64,000 nt of DNA from Nitrospirillum pindoramense (GTDB lineage Bacteria > Pseudomonadota > Alphaproteobacteria > Azospirillales > Azospirillaceae). Position numbers and translations under genes: made by a program. The stretch lies in the NCBI RefSeq assembly GCF_007827955.1, contig NZ_VITR01000002.1, positions 372,001 to 436,000 of the forward strand, written 5' to 3'. Positions within the stretch are counted from its first letter, which is position 1. Each line of letters opens with the position of its first letter. Below, piece after piece: positions 1 to 9,086 of this stretch. Under the pieces are notes generated by a model, which worked only from the letters and a program-made list of their open reading frames with translations, was not told where the DNA came from and did no database searches.

Positions 1-354
1 CACCCCCACCTCGATGCTGGTGGTGTGGTTGCGCAGCAGCTGCTGGAACTGGTGGCGGTAGTAATGGGCGTACAGGTCGGGCCGCGTCAGCGTGGTGCGG
101 TAGGTGCCGGGGCCGGAAACGAAACCATAGGCCAGGCGGCTGTCCACCCGGGGCTCATGGTCCACCGTGACCTGCACGAAGGGATAAAAGCGCCGCACCC
201 GGCCCGTGAAGCTGTCGCCCTTGGCGTAATCCTGGAAACGGGTCCGCAAATGCCCCACCGCGTCATTGTACAGCGCCAGCACGTGGGTGAAGGCGGCATC
301 CGCGTCGGTGAAGGTGACGACCTTGTCCGTCTGCAGGGAAACCGGTGCGTTCAA
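1..354 (-). CDS. amn: AMP nucleosidase, N-terminal part (cut by window edge)
   Basis: AMP nucleosidase hydrolyses AMP to adenine and ribose 5-phosphate in the cytoplasm. The 118 visible residues correspond to the N-terminal domain of the family: the stretch YPFVQVTVDHEP, then RLAYGFVSGPGTY and RTTLTRPDLYAHYY, lines up by eye with the remembered E. coli Amn N-terminus (YPSLTVTWDG..., THAGSYTTTITRPTLF). The catalytic C-terminal domain lies outside the window. The start is TTG at 352-354, preceded on the minus strand by AAGAGGAG seven bases upstream; no ATG fits the conserved region. It follows the ftsY terminator, so it is probably transcribed separately. The family call is good; the exact substrate rests on similarity. 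Confidence 0.85.
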   Translation of the reverse strand, partial: MNAPVSLQTDKVVTFTDADAAFTHVLALYNDAVGHLRTRFQDYAKGDSFTGRVRRFYPFVQVTVDHEPRVDSRLAYGFVSGPGTYRTTLTRPDLYAHYYRHQFQQLLRNHTTSIEVGV

Positions 355-440
355 TCGAAAACTCCTCTTTTTATTCTGGGGTCCTGCACGCCCGCGACCG
401 GATTGCCGCCGGCGGACCCCTTGGGTCAGCAACGTCTTTT

Positions 441-483
441 AAAAATACAAAAGCCGCACCGGGCTGTCCCCGTGTGCGGCTTT
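441..483 (-). terminator. Rho-independent terminator after ftsY
   Basis: An inverted repeat pairs AAAGCCGCAC (450-459) with GTGCGGCTTT (474-483). On the minus strand the stem is followed by TTTTGTATTTTT. It lies between the end of ftsY and the start of amn, so it should end the ftsY transcript. Confidence 0.85.
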
Positions 484-593
484 GCAAAGATAGTCCGTCA
501 AGGAACGGAAGGTGTCAAGCGCACCCTGATGACCGTTGCGCGACCTTCCGTCACCCGGCCAGCCACCGGGGCCAGACACCGGGCCAGCCCCCG

Positions 594-1754
594 TCAGCGC
601 CCCTCGTCCAGGCCAACCAGCGAAGCGGCGAAGGACTGGGCGTCGAAGGGGCGAAGGTCGTCGATGCCCTCGCCCACGCCGATGGCGTGGACCGGCAGGC
701 CGAACTTCTGCGCCAGCGAGACCAGCACGCCACCGCGGGCGGAACCGTCCAGCTTGGTCAGGATCAGGCCGTTGACCGACACCATCTCCTTGAACACCTC
801 CACCTGCGAATGGGCGTTCTGGCCGGTGGTGGCGTCCAAGGTCAGCAGGGTGGTGTGGGGGGCGGTGGGGTCCACCTTCTTGATGACGCGCACGATCTTG
901 CGCAGCTCATCCATCAGGCCCTGCTTGTTCTGCAGCCGTCCGGCGGTGTCGATCAGCAGCACGTCGGCGCCCGCGGCCCGCGCCTTTTCCAACGCCTCAT
1001 AGGCCAGGCCGGCGGCGTCCGCCCCCGTCTCCTTGGCGATCACGGGGGCGCCGGTGCGTTCGCCCCAGATCTGCAACTGGCTGACGGCGGCGGCGCGGAA
1101 GGTGTCGCCGGCGGCCAGCCACACGGTCTTGCCGGCGGCGCGCAATTCCCGCGCGTACTTGCCGATGGTGGTGGTCTTGCCCGTGCCGTTGACGCCCACC
1201 ACCAGCACGACATGGGGCTTGTGGTTGCCGTCCAGCACCAGGGGCTGGGCCACGGGGACCAGCACCTTGGCGATCTCATCGGCCAGGAAGCGCTTCACCT
1301 CGTCGGGGGAAATCTCCTTGCCGAAGCGGCTCTTGGCCAGGTCGCCGGTGACGCGCGCCGCCATGGCGGGCCCCAGGTCCGCCTGGATCAGCAGCTCCTC
1401 CAGCTCCTCCAGCGTCTCGTCGTCCAGCTTGCGCTTGGTGAAGATACCGCCGATGCCGTCGGTCAGGCGAGAGGTCGACTTGGACAAACCCCGGCGCAGG
1501 CGCGACAGCCAGCCGCCCTGGGGCGCCTCTTCCACCGGCGCCACCGGGGCGGCGTCCAGGACCAGCGCGGATTTGGGGACCACCGGGGCCGGTGGGGCTT
1601 CCACCGCGACCGGGGCTGGCTGCTCCGGCGCCAGCGGCTCCGGCGCGAGTTGTTCCGGTTGCGCAACAGGCTCGACGGCGACTGGGGTTTCAGGCGTGGG
1701 TGGAGCGGCCGGGGCTTCGGCGGCGGGCTTCTTACGCTTGATCCAATCGAACAT
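594..1754 (-). CDS. ftsY: Signal recognition particle receptor FtsY
   Basis: FtsY is the membrane-associated GTPase that docks SRP-ribosome complexes at the translocon; its partner Ffh is also in this window. The 386-residue protein has an acidic, Pro/Ala-rich N-terminal region (about 10-80), an N domain (about 85-165) and a G domain with P-loop GVNGTGKTT (187-195), DTFRAAA (217-223), DTAGR (269-273) and [10 protein letters not shown] (333-342). The chosen ATG at 1754 shares one base with the mtaB stop (TGATG), which implies coupled translation; an in-frame ATG three codons upstream is possible. It is the last gene of a dapF-mtaB-ftsY run and is followed by a terminator. Confidence 0.97.
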   Translation of the reverse strand: MFDWIKRKKPAAEAPAAPPTPETPVAVEPVAQPEQLAPEPLAPEQPAPVAVEAPPAPVVPKSALVLDAAPVAPVEEAPQGGWLSRLRRGLSKSTSRLTDGIGGIFTKRKLDDETLEELEELLIQADLGPAMAARVTGDLAKSRFGKEISPDEVKRFLADEIAKVLVPVAQPLVLDGNHKPHVVLVVGVNGTGKTTTIGKYARELRAAGKTVWLAAGDTFRAAAVSQLQIWGERTGAPVIAKETGADAAGLAYEALEKARAAGADVLLIDTAGRLQNKQGLMDELRKIVRVIKKVDPTAPHTTLLTLDATTGQNAHSQVEVFKEMVSVNGLILTKLDGSARGGVLVSLAQKFGLPVHAIGVGEGIDDLRPFDAQSFAASLVGLDEGR

Positions 1755-3082
1755 CAGCAGCAACCCATCAGCATGTCGCCATCCAGCCCGGCTATGCGGG
1801 CCTCCACGAGCGTGCCTGGCGCGAAATCGCGATCCAGCCGCACCTCGGCGAATTGTTCCGTACGGCCGATACGGCCCTTTTCCACCAGCACCGCGACGGT
1901 GCGGCCCTGCTGGCTGGCCAGGTGCCGGCGCACCGCCTCCTCACCCGCGGCGCGCAGCCGGGCCGCCCGTTCCTTGCGCACCGCCTTGTCCACCTGCGGC
2001 ATGCGGGCGGCGGGCGTACCGGGGCGCGGGCTGTAGGGGAAGACGTGCAGCCAGGTCAGACCACAGTCGGCCACGGCGTCCAGGGTGTTCTGGAACATCT
2101 CATCCGTTTCCGTGGGGAAGCCGGCGATGAGGTCGGCGCCGAACACCATGTCGGGCCGCAGGTCGCGCGCGCGCTGGCAGAAGGCCACGGCGTCAGCCCG
2201 GCTGTGGCGGCGCTTCATGCGCTTCAGCACCATGTCGTCGCCGGCCTGCAGGCTGACGTGCAGGTGGGGCATCAGGCGCGGTTCCTCGGCGATCAGGCGC
2301 CAGAGGTCGTCGTCGATCTCCACCGGGTCCAGCGAGGACAGGCGCAGGCGTGGCAGCTCCGGCACCAGGGCCAGCAGGCGGCGGATCATCTGGCCCAGGG
2401 TGGGGGCGCCCGGCAGGTCGGGGCCATAGCTGGTGACGTCCACGCCGGTCAGCACCACCTCGCGGTAGCCCTGTTCCAGCAGGGTGCGCACCTGGGTCAC
2501 GATCTCACCCATGGGGACGGAGCGGGAATTGCCCCGACCATAGGGGATGATGCAGAAGGTGCAGCGGTGGTCACAGCCGTTCTGCACCTGGATGAAGGCG
2601 CGGGCGCGGCCCTCCATGCCCTGGATCAGGTGGCTGGCGGTCTCGCGCACCGACATGATGTCGTTGACGATCACCCGTTCCGCCTGGCCGGCGCCGAAGC
2701 TGGTCCAGCTGTCAGCCTTCAGCTTCAGATCGTTGCCCAGGACCTGGTCCACCTCGGGCATGGCGGCGAAGGTGCCGGGGTTGACCTGGGCGGCACAGCC
2801 GGTGACGACGATGCGGGTGTCCGGGTTCTCGCGCCGGGCCTTGCGGATGGCCTGGCGCGCCTGGCGCTCGGCTTCCGAAGTGACGGCGCAGGTGTTGAAG
2901 ATCAGCACCGGGCCCAGGCCGGCGGCGCGCGCGTGGTCGCGCATCACCTCGGACTCGTAGGCGTTCAGGCGGCAGCCGAAGGTGACCACCTGCGGCCCTC
3001 CGGCCTCGCCGGAAATCTCCGGGCCGGAGCCTTCCTGGCGGTGCTCGTGCCCATGATCAGTGTCAGCGTGCTCGGCACTCAT
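1754..3082 (-). CDS. mtaB: tRNA t6A37 methylthiotransferase MtaB
   Basis: MtaB is a radical SAM methylthiotransferase that converts t6A to ms2t6A at position 37 of tRNAs reading ANN codons. The 442-residue protein shows the UPF0004 domain with Cys37 ([10 protein letters not shown]), Cys65 ([10 protein letters not shown]) and Cys96 (VTGCAAQ), then the radical SAM cluster motif CDHRCTFC at 170-177. The GCRLN form of the first motif and NTCAVT favour MtaB over MiaB. A hydrophilic His/Glu-rich N-terminal extension (about 1-28) precedes the core. The start overlaps the dapF stop by four bases and the stop overlaps ftsY, so the three genes form a coupled unit. Confidence 0.94.
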   Translation of the reverse strand: MSAEHADTDHGHEHRQEGSGPEISGEAGGPQVVTFGCRLNAYESEVMRDHARAAGLGPVLIFNTCAVTSEAERQARQAIRKARRENPDTRIVVTGCAAQVNPGTFAAMPEVDQVLGNDLKLKADSWTSFGAGQAERVIVNDIMSVRETASHLIQGMEGRARAFIQVQNGCDHRCTFCIIPYGRGNSRSVPMGEIVTQVRTLLEQGYREVVLTGVDVTSYGPDLPGAPTLGQMIRRLLALVPELPRLRLSSLDPVEIDDDLWRLIAEEPRLMPHLHVSLQAGDDMVLKRMKRRHSRADAVAFCQRARDLRPDMVFGADLIAGFPTETDEMFQNTLDAVADCGLTWLHVFPYSPRPGTPAARMPQVDKAVRKERAARLRAAGEEAVRRHLASQQGRTVAVLVEKGRIGRTEQFAEVRLDRDFAPGTLVEARIAGLDGDMLMGCC

Positions 3083-3924
3083 CGTCCAGCGCCCGCCAGC
3101 AAGGCGTCATCCAGCTCGCCGCTGAAGGCCGTGGCCACCGGTCCGGTCATCAACACATGCCCGTCCTCCCGCCACTCGATGGTCAGCGTGCCACCGTCCA
3201 TGACGATGTCGGCCTTGCGGTCGGTCAGGCCGCGCCGGGCGGCCGCCACCAGGGTGGCGCAGGCCCCGGAACCGCAGGCCAGGGTGATGCCGGCGCCGCG
3301 TTCCCACACCCGCATGCGCACTCGGCCGGGTGCGACAACGGTCGCGACCTCGATATTGGCGCGCTCGGGGAAGGCGGTGTGGTGTTCCAGCTGCGGCCCC
3401 CACTGGGGAAGGTCCACCGCCTCCGCATCGTCCACGAAGAACACGGCGTGGGGGTTGCCCATGTTGACGGTGCAGGGGCCGGACAGCGGGCCGGCGGCCA
3501 CGTCCAGCGACAGGGTATCGGCAGGTTCAGCCAACGGGATCTGCCGCCAGTCCAGGCGGGCGGGACCCATGTCCACCGTCACCAGACCGTCGGCATGGCG
3601 GACGGCGGGCAGCAGGCCGCTGATGGTTTCCACCGTCAGGCGGTCGCGTCCAGCCCCCTCGGCGGCGATCAGCGAGGCGACGCAGCGCGTGGCGTTGCCG
3701 CAGGCACCGGACTCGCTGCCGTCCGGGTTCAGGATGCGCATGAAGACATCGGCGCCGGCCGATTGCGGCGGTTCCAGGATGATGATCTGGTCGCAGCCGA
3801 CGCCGAAGCGGCGGTCGGCCAGGACGCGCGCCTGCGCGCCCGTCAAGGACAGGGGGGTGGTGCGGGCATCCAGAACGACGAAGTCGTTGCCCAGCCCGTG
3901 CATCTTGAGAAACCGGCGCGCCAT
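3079..3924 (-). CDS. dapF: Diaminopimelate epimerase
   Basis: DapF interconverts LL- and meso-diaminopimelate, for lysine and peptidoglycan. The protein has 281 residues, a normal length. The two catalytic cysteines lie in conserved pockets: Cys75 in [11 protein letters not shown] and Cys217 in [10 protein letters not shown]. The N-terminal [13 protein letters not shown] is also typical of the family. The ATG at 3924 begins directly at this conserved region. It heads the tightly packed dapF-mtaB-ftsY set, an arrangement also known in other alphaproteobacteria. About 85 bases separate it from the GtrA-like gene upstream, so it may be read from that transcript or from its own promoter. Confidence 0.97.
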   Translation of the reverse strand: MARRFLKMHGLGNDFVVLDARTTPLSLTGAQARVLADRRFGVGCDQIIILEPPQSAGADVFMRILNPDGSESGACGNATRCVASLIAAEGAGRDRLTVETISGLLPAVRHADGLVTVDMGPARLDWRQIPLAEPADTLSLDVAAGPLSGPCTVNMGNPHAVFFVDDAEAVDLPQWGPQLEHHTAFPERANIEVATVVAPGRVRMRVWERGAGITLACGSGACATLVAAARRGLTDRKADIVMDGGTLTIEWREDGHVLMTGPVATAFSGELDDALLAGAGR

Positions 3925-4010
3925 GATGTCCGGTTATATGGCGACGATCCGCCCCCTGTCCATGGGCGTGCCCGGCAGAGCGGTTCTGTCCCCGCTGCAG
4001 GTTGGAGAGA

Positions 4011-4478
4011 TTATTTCCGGCCGAACACCAGCACCTTGGACAGGACGAAGTTGAAGCCCATGCCGGCCAGGGAACCCGCACCCTTGGCACCATAGGGCCA
4101 CAGCGTGGGCAGCCACGGCAGCAGGGCGACGGCGAAGGCCGGGGCGTCCAGCCAGACGATGAGGTTGTAGACTGACAGGTTGACCACGCCGCCCACGGCA
4201 TTGGCCGCCAGGAACTTGGCCCACTGGTGCAAGGCCCGCCGGCGGCTGGCGCCGGTGAAGGTGAACCGCCGGTTCATCCACCAAGTGAAGGTGGCCGCCA
4301 CGAAGTAGGAGAAGAAACCGGCACTGTGTTTGTCCAGCCCCAGCGGGTTCATGGCCACCCAGAGGGCGCCCATGTCCACGAACAGGCCAGCCACGCCGAT
4401 GAGGGCGAAGGACATGACCTCCGCCTTCACCTGCTTCGGGTCGCCAGGAGGGGACTGGCCCTCAGGCAGATCGGTCAC
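4011..4478 (-). CDS. GtrA-family membrane protein (putative lipid-linked sugar flippase)
   Basis: This is a protein of about 155 residues with four predicted membrane helices and the GtrA pattern: an FALIGVAGLFVDMG first helix, WWMNRRFTFTG after helix 2, FLAANAVGGVVNLSVYN in helix 3 and FNFVLSKVLVFGRK at the C-terminus. GtrA proteins are thought to flip undecaprenyl-phosphate-linked sugars across the inner membrane. The GTG at 4476-4478 was chosen because it lies six bases after the glycosyltransferase stop, which suggests coupling; an internal ATG (complement 4413-4415) would remove part of the first helix. It is the third gene of a GtrABC-like set. The substrate sugar cannot be read from the sequence. 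Confidence 0.85.
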   Translation of the reverse strand: MTDLPEGQSPPGDPKQVKAEVMSFALIGVAGLFVDMGALWVAMNPLGLDKHSAGFFSYFVAATFTWWMNRRFTFTGASRRRALHQWAKFLAANAVGGVVNLSVYNLIVWLDAPAFAVALLPWLPTLWPYGAKGAGSLAGMGFNFVLSKVLVFGRK

Positions 4479-4483
4479 GCCGC

Positions 4484-5461
4484 TCAACCCCGGCCCAGCG
4501 GGGCGAAGTCCGGCGCCGGGATTTCCAGGTAGCGCAGGCGCTTCATCTCGCGCCGGCCACGGGTCACCGTGTCCAGGATCAGGCCGCAGGTCAGCGACAG
4601 GAAGGCCAGGATCATGAGGCCGGTGGCCAGCACCGCCGTGGGCAGGCGGGGCACCAGGCCCGTCTCCACGAAGGTGACGAAGATGGGAATACCCAAGATG
4701 ACCGACAGCAGAGCGAACAGGAGGGCGGCCACGCCGAAGAACAGCATGGGCCGTTCCTCCTTCACCAGCTTGGTGATCATCCACAGGATGCGCATGCCGT
4801 CCTTGTAGGTGGACAGCTTGCTGACCGACCCAGGCGGCCGGTCCTTGTAGGGGGTCTCCACCTCCGCTATGGGCATGCGCAACTCCAGCGCATGCACCGT
4901 CAGCTCCGTCTCCGTCTCGAAGCCGCCGGCCAGCGCCGGGAAGGACTTCACGAAGCGGCGGGAGAAGACGCGGTAGCCCGACAGCATGTCGTTGGTGCGC
5001 TTGCCGAAAATGAAGGTCACCAGGCCCGTCAGCAACAGGTTGCCGAACCGGTGGCCGGGGCGGTAGGCCGCCTCGATCTCCGTGACGCGGGCGCCGTTCA
5101 CCATGTCCAACTGCTCAGTCACCAGCCGGTCGACCAGGGCCGGGGCGCTGGCGGCATGATAGGTGTCGTCGCCGTCGACCATCACGTACACGTCCGCCTC
5201 GATGTCGGCGAACATGCGGCGCACCACATTGCCCTTGCCCTGCAGCGGCTCGGTGCGCACCACGGCACCGGCGGCGCGCGCCACCTCCACCGTCCGATCC
5301 CTGGAGTTGTTGTCATAGACGTACACGGTGGCGTCAGGCAGGGCCGCCTTGAAATCGGCGACCACCTTGGCGATGGCGGCTTCCTCGTTATAGCAGGGCA
5401 CCAGGACGGCCACGGTGGGGCGGCGGTTGGCGTCCGGAGTGGAGGCGGTGGTATCTACCAT
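4484..5461 (-). CDS. GT2 polyprenyl-phosphate glycosyltransferase, GtrB/DPM1-like
   Basis: This 325-residue protein is a family 2 glycosyltransferase. The N-terminal GT-A domain begins VLVPCYNEEAAIAKVV and carries YVYDNNSRDRT and the metal-binding VMVDGDDTYHA. DMLSGYRVFSRRFVKS is typical of enzymes that load a sugar onto undecaprenyl or dolichyl phosphate. Two hydrophobic helices near the C-terminus (about 245-305) would anchor it in the inner membrane. It lies 25 bases after a polytopic membrane protein and six bases before a GtrA-like gene, so it probably makes the lipid-linked donor used by the first and flipped by the second. The sugar is unknown. Confidence 0.87.
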   Translation of the reverse strand: MVDTTASTPDANRRPTVAVLVPCYNEEAAIAKVVADFKAALPDATVYVYDNNSRDRTVEVARAAGAVVRTEPLQGKGNVVRRMFADIEADVYVMVDGDDTYHAASAPALVDRLVTEQLDMVNGARVTEIEAAYRPGHRFGNLLLTGLVTFIFGKRTNDMLSGYRVFSRRFVKSFPALAGGFETETELTVHALELRMPIAEVETPYKDRPPGSVSKLSTYKDGMRILWMITKLVKEERPMLFFGVAALLFALLSVILGIPIFVTFVETGLVPRLPTAVLATGLMILAFLSLTCGLILDTVTRGRREMKRLRYLEIPAPDFAPLGRG

Positions 5462-5486
5462 CGCGGGGTATCCTCGAAAATAGGCG

Positions 5487-7187
5487 TCAGTTGACGGGGT
5501 TCATATCACGGGCCGCCGCCGGTTGCAGCGGTACGATGCGACACAACAGCATGGGTTCGTCCAAGGTCGATGTCACAGGCTGGCAGGGTTCCCCGGCACC
5601 CTTGAGGCCATAGCGTGGCAAAATCTGGTCCATGGTCCACGTCTCCCAATGCGCCACCAGCAGATAGAAGTCATCCCCGTCGGCGATGCCCTGGTCGATG
5701 CGCTGGCGCATTTGCCGGTTCAGCAGGATGTCGCCCTGGTCGGGGTGGATGAAATAGCTCTGTACCCTCAGGAACGGGATCTGCGGCGGAAAGCCGGGAA
5801 TGAGGAAACTGGTGGGGGCGTAGCCCGTCATCAGGATGACGGTATGGTCCGGCCGGGGAAGGACGGGCGCCTGCACCTCCGACACTTTGGCGCCGAAGGG
5901 GCGCTCGCCCCAGGGCACGCGGGCCCAGGTGCCCGATTGGCCGGTGATGGCGAGCAGCAGCAACAGCAGGGCAATGACGGTGCCCCGCACGCGGGCCGGG
6001 GCCGGCCACAGCGACACGGCCGCCAGGATCAGCACCGGCGCTAGCATCTCCAGCGGGATGAGATAGCGGTAGATGGCGAACAGCTTCAGCCACACCAGGT
6101 AGCTCAAGGCGCCCGCCAGCAGCAGGTAGCGCCGGGCGCGGGCATGGCCCGTGGTGTCCACCGCCGGGGCCTGGACGGCGAACAGCCCCCGGAGCCAGCG
6201 GACCAGGGCCACGGCCCCCGTCAGCAGCAGCACGACATAGGCCGCCAGCACCCGGTAATCCCGGAAGATGATCTCGCCCACCAGCTTGGGATCGCGCGCC
6301 CAGGCGAAGGGGAACGCGGCGGCGGCCAAGGCCCCCTTGGGGATGAACTTGTCGTCCCGGTAGGGATCGGGCGTGCCCCAGGGGGAATGGAAGACATTGT
6401 TGAAATAGGGGAACAGCGGGTTCTGGTAATGGCTCCACAGGAACCACATCCAGTGGCCGGAGAAGAGGGCCATGCCGGCCAGCACACCCAGCCCGAAGAA
6501 GAAGGACAGCAACAGGCGGCGCCATGGCGTGCCGCCGGCCAGCAGGAAGGCGGCGCAGGTGCCCACGGCGAAGACGATGGTGGGCTGTTTCAGGCCCACG
6601 CCACTGCCGACCAGCAATCCCGCCAACGCCACACGGCGGAAAGCGGGGCCGCTGGGCGCGGTCCACGCGGCACCCTCGCCGCCCCGCTGGCCGCCGCCGA
6701 TGGCGACCAGCAGGCCGCCCAGCACGAACAGGCTGATGACGTTATCGTAGAAGGTGGTGCCCAGCAGGCCCACTTGGCCGCCACCCACCATGCCGCACAC
6801 CGCCACGGCCAGGGCCACCAGGGCGCGCCGGCCTTCCGGTGTCGCCGGGCGCTGCACCGTCCAGGCCAGGCCGTACAGCAGCACCAGATTGGCACCCTGG
6901 ATGCTGCCCAGCAGGAATTCCACCACCCGGGCCGGCCAGACCTGCGCCGCCAGGAAAAAGGGCAGATCCAGGGTGGGATTGTAGAAGCTGGCCACCTGCG
7001 CCGGCGCCACATCCATGCCCCAGCGCCCGGTCAGGAAGGCGTAGGCGTTGTACCAATGATAGTTGCGCAGGTCCCAATTGCCGTCCTGGCCCAGAAGCAC
7101 GGCCCACAGGCCGAACAGGAAGGGGCCGGCCACCAGGAGGCCGAGCGTGAGGCGGCGGACGGGGCGGTCTTGTGTGGGCAGCAACAT
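5487..7187 (-). CDS. Polytopic membrane protein, probable GT-C type glycosyltransferase
   Basis: This is a 566-residue protein with roughly ten or more hydrophobic segments and a hydrophilic C-terminal part. A charged loop after the first helix reads GQDGNWDLRNYHWYNAYAF, which is the place and style of the acidic catalytic loop in GT-C enzymes that use lipid-linked sugars outside the inner membrane. No closer family name is claimed. It is the first gene of a minus-strand run followed by a GT2 enzyme and GtrA, as expected for a GtrC-like transferase that moves the flipped sugar to a surface polymer. The ATG at 7187 begins just before the first membrane segment. The enzymatic role is inferred from topology and neighbours. 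Confidence 0.65.
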   Translation of the reverse strand: MLLPTQDRPVRRLTLGLLVAGPFLFGLWAVLLGQDGNWDLRNYHWYNAYAFLTGRWGMDVAPAQVASFYNPTLDLPFFLAAQVWPARVVEFLLGSIQGANLVLLYGLAWTVQRPATPEGRRALVALAVAVCGMVGGGQVGLLGTTFYDNVISLFVLGGLLVAIGGGQRGGEGAAWTAPSGPAFRRVALAGLLVGSGVGLKQPTIVFAVGTCAAFLLAGGTPWRRLLLSFFFGLGVLAGMALFSGHWMWFLWSHYQNPLFPYFNNVFHSPWGTPDPYRDDKFIPKGALAAAAFPFAWARDPKLVGEIIFRDYRVLAAYVVLLLTGAVALVRWLRGLFAVQAPAVDTTGHARARRYLLLAGALSYLVWLKLFAIYRYLIPLEMLAPVLILAAVSLWPAPARVRGTVIALLLLLLAITGQSGTWARVPWGERPFGAKVSEVQAPVLPRPDHTVILMTGYAPTSFLIPGFPPQIPFLRVQSYFIHPDQGDILLNRQMRQRIDQGIADGDDFYLLVAHWETWTMDQILPRYGLKGAGEPCQPVTSTLDEPMLLCRIVPLQPAAARDMNPVN

Positions 7188-7277
7188 GGGCGTCCGTCAA
7201 ACAGAGGAAGGCGGGCGGCGGAAATCGTGCGACAGATTTGCCAGAAAATAGGGCGAAACTAGGCCCAGGAAAGGATG

Positions 7278-7319
7278 CCGGATCAGTGAACCCGGATCAG
7301 TGAACCCAGGTCAGTGAAC
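7278..7319. repeat. Three tandem 14-bp repeats over the stop codon of the pentapeptide gene
   Basis: Units CCGGATCAGTGAAC at 7278-7291 and 7292-7305 are identical; the third, at 7306-7319, differs at two or three positions (CCAGGTCAGTGAAC). On the minus strand each unit reads GTTCACTGA plus five bases, and the first one supplies the last codons and TGA of the pentapeptide gene. Confidence 0.9.
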
Positions 7320-8663
7320 CATGCCGACCGCGTCCGCCAGGTCGGCCCCGTCCAGGTCCGCCTCGGCCAGGTCGACATCGCGCAGATCCGCCCCCGCCAT
7401 CTTGGCGTCCGACAGTTCCGCGTCCTTCAGCACCGCCCCCACCAGCGAGGACTGGGACAGCACCGCGCGCTTCAGCATGGCGCCGGTCAGGTTGGCGCCG
7501 TCCAGGCGGGCGCGGTGCAGGTTGGCGCTCCACAACCGGCCGGTGGAGCTTTGGATCAAGACGGGGCCCAGGTCCGCCCGCACCAGCAGCGCCCCGTTGA
7601 GGGTGGCCCGTTCCAGCGAGGCCCCGCGCAGGTCGGCCCGGCTGAGGTCGGCGTCGCGCAGGTCGGCCAGCGACAGATCGGCCATGGGCAGCGACGTCCC
7701 CACCAAGCTGGCCTTGCGCAGGCAGGCGCAGTGCAGCAGGGCCGCCGACAGGTTCGCCCCGGCGAGATCCACGCCGCTCAGGTCCAGGCTGGAAAGGTCG
7801 GCGCGGGCGCCCTCGCGCCCCCCCGTCTCCACCCATTCCGTATGCAGGACCAGCATGGCGGACAGGTCCAGGCCGGCGTCCTCCGGCGTGGGGGCGTGGA
7901 TGCCCTCCAGCACCTCTTCGGCACGCCGGGCGTTGTCGTCCAGGATGGTGCCCATCATCAGGGCGCCGGCGAAGCGGGCCAGCCCCAGTTCCGCGCCCGA
8001 CAAATCCGCCCCGTGCAGCTTGGCGCCGGTCAGGTTGGCGCCGGTCAGGTCGGCGCCCTTGAGGTCGCAGCCGGTCAGGTTGGTGTTGGTCAGGTTGGCG
8101 CGCGCCATCTTGGCGCCGCGCATGATGCAATCGGTCAGGTCGGACTGCACCAGGAAGGTGTTGGACAGCTTGGCCCGGCTGAGATCCGCCCCCACCACCG
8201 TGGCGCATGACAGTTCCGTCTGCACCGGAACATCGTCGAACTCATGGGGTGTGATGCTGCCGTCCTTGCGGACGTGCATGATGGTGCCTTCGCGCAGGTC
8301 CGCCTCCGCCATGGAGGCCTGGTTCAGCACGGCCCCACGCAGGCAGGCGCCGCGCAGGTCGGCCCGGCGCAGGTCCGAGCGTTCCAGGTTGGCCAGGCGC
8401 AAGTCGGCGGCATAGAGGGACGCGCCGGTCAGGATGCAGTCGACCATGCGGGCGCCGAACAGCTTGGCGCCGGAGAAGTCGGCCTCCGCCAGGTTCAGGC
8501 CCGACAGATCCATGTGGGACAGGTCACGCAGCTTGAAGCTGGCACGCACGCCACCGGGCTGCTTCGTCAGGAAGGCCCGATGCTTGCCTATGATCGCCAG
8601 CAACTCCGTCTGGCTCATCCTTGACCGTTCGGGTTCGGCATTTCTGCCGGACGACATCGACAT
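7311..8663 (-). CDS. Pentapeptide-repeat protein
   Basis: This is a 450-residue protein built almost entirely of A(D/N)LxG pentapeptides. One block runs from about residue 40 to 135 (LSGLNLAEADFSGAKL, then LANLERSDLRRADLRGA), another from about 165 to 235, and a third from about 285 to the C-terminus. Loop segments without repeats separate them. Such repeats fold into a right-handed quadrilateral beta-helix; known members include DNA-mimic gyrase inhibitors and many proteins of unknown role. No membrane segment or signal peptide is visible. The ATG at 8663 follows GGAGG with a five-base gap and is preferred to ATGs at 8702 and 8618. It is monocistronic with an AT-rich upstream region. No specific function is claimed. 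Confidence 0.85.
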   Translation of the reverse strand: MSMSSGRNAEPERSRMSQTELLAIIGKHRAFLTKQPGGVRASFKLRDLSHMDLSGLNLAEADFSGAKLFGARMVDCILTGASLYAADLRLANLERSDLRRADLRGACLRGAVLNQASMAEADLREGTIMHVRKDGSITPHEFDDVPVQTELSCATVVGADLSRAKLSNTFLVQSDLTDCIMRGAKMARANLTNTNLTGCDLKGADLTGANLTGAKLHGADLSGAELGLARFAGALMMGTILDDNARRAEEVLEGIHAPTPEDAGLDLSAMLVLHTEWVETGGREGARADLSSLDLSGVDLAGANLSAALLHCACLRKASLVGTSLPMADLSLADLRDADLSRADLRGASLERATLNGALLVRADLGPVLIQSSTGRLWSANLHRARLDGANLTGAMLKRAVLSQSSLVGAVLKDAELSDAKMAGADLRDVDLAEADLDGADLADAVGMVH

Positions 8664-8721
8664 ACAAGCCTCCGCGGGGGCCGGTCCTCCCCCGCAATCC
8701 ATCTTCGCCTCGGGGCGGTGA

Positions 8722-8763
8722 GATTAATCTAAGATTATCCCGATAATCCGTTCATACATTATC
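8722..8763. promoter_or_regulatory. AT-rich inverted repeats upstream of the pentapeptide gene
   Basis: GATTATC (8733-8739) and GATAATC (8742-8748) form a 7-2-7 inverted repeat. GATTAATC (8722-8729) is a self-complementary octamer beside it, and another ATTATC lies near 8758-8763. The segment stands out from the GC-rich surroundings, about 60-100 bases upstream of the chosen start at 8663. It is a candidate operator and promoter region; the protein that binds it is unknown. Confidence 0.4.
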
Positions 8764-8957
8764 TTAAATGCTGGCTGGAAGGGCCCCCGCGCACACGAGG
8801 CTAGGCTTTAGATGAAATGGCGGGCGCCGTATATGATCTGTCACACATCCGCAGGCCTTTGGACGTCGCCCATTTTGCTTGGCCCCCGCCGCCGGCATAC
8901 CGCGCCTGGTGGGCTGTCATCGTCTGTTTCGCGCCTCTCGCCCGCCCTTGTGGGGCA

Positions 8958-8986
8958 TTGACATGTGCCCGCCATCGGTCTAGATA
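8958..8986 (+). promoter_or_regulatory. Consensus-like sigma70 promoter
   Basis: TTGACA at 8958-8963 is a perfect -35 element. TAGATA at 8981-8986 matches the -10 at four of six positions, and the spacing is exactly 17 bases. Transcription would start at about 8992-8994, directly at a structured segment that ends in a terminator, with ffh beyond. It is the clearest promoter in the window. Confidence 0.75.
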
Positions 8987-8992
8987 GCCCAA

Positions 8993-9086
8993 CCTCGACC
9001 ACGGGTTCCGGTTCGGAAGCCAGGTCGAACCGCACCCCGCGCCAAGGCGCGACGCCAGTCCACGAGTTTCGTGCACTGGCGCTTTT
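8993..9086 (+). ncRNA. Candidate structured small RNA or ffh leader RNA
   Basis: The predicted transcript is about 95 bases and is mostly paired. Stem 1 pairs TCGACC (8995-9000) with GGTCGA (9023-9028), enclosing GG-TTCC (9004-9009) paired with GGAA-g-CC (9015-9021). Stem 2 pairs CGCGC (9038-9042) with GCGCG (9047-9051) around a CAAG loop. Stem 3 is the terminator. The unit runs from a 17-base-spaced promoter to a terminator without a convincing reading frame. It lacks the SRP RNA apical motif around GGAAGGAAGCA, so it is not 4.5S RNA. It may be an independent sRNA or an attenuating leader of ffh. Confidence 0.55.

Noticed and set aside
1853-4054. Long plus-strand open frame opposite mtaB and dapF
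   Set aside because: It is a shadow of two well-supported minus-strand genes in high-GC sequence, and its translation is His/Gly/Ala/Gln-rich without any family motif.
8993-9086. Structured RNA before ffh as the SRP (4.5S) RNA gene
   Set aside because: The conserved apical loop and internal loop sequence of SRP RNA (around GGAAGGAAGCA) are absent.
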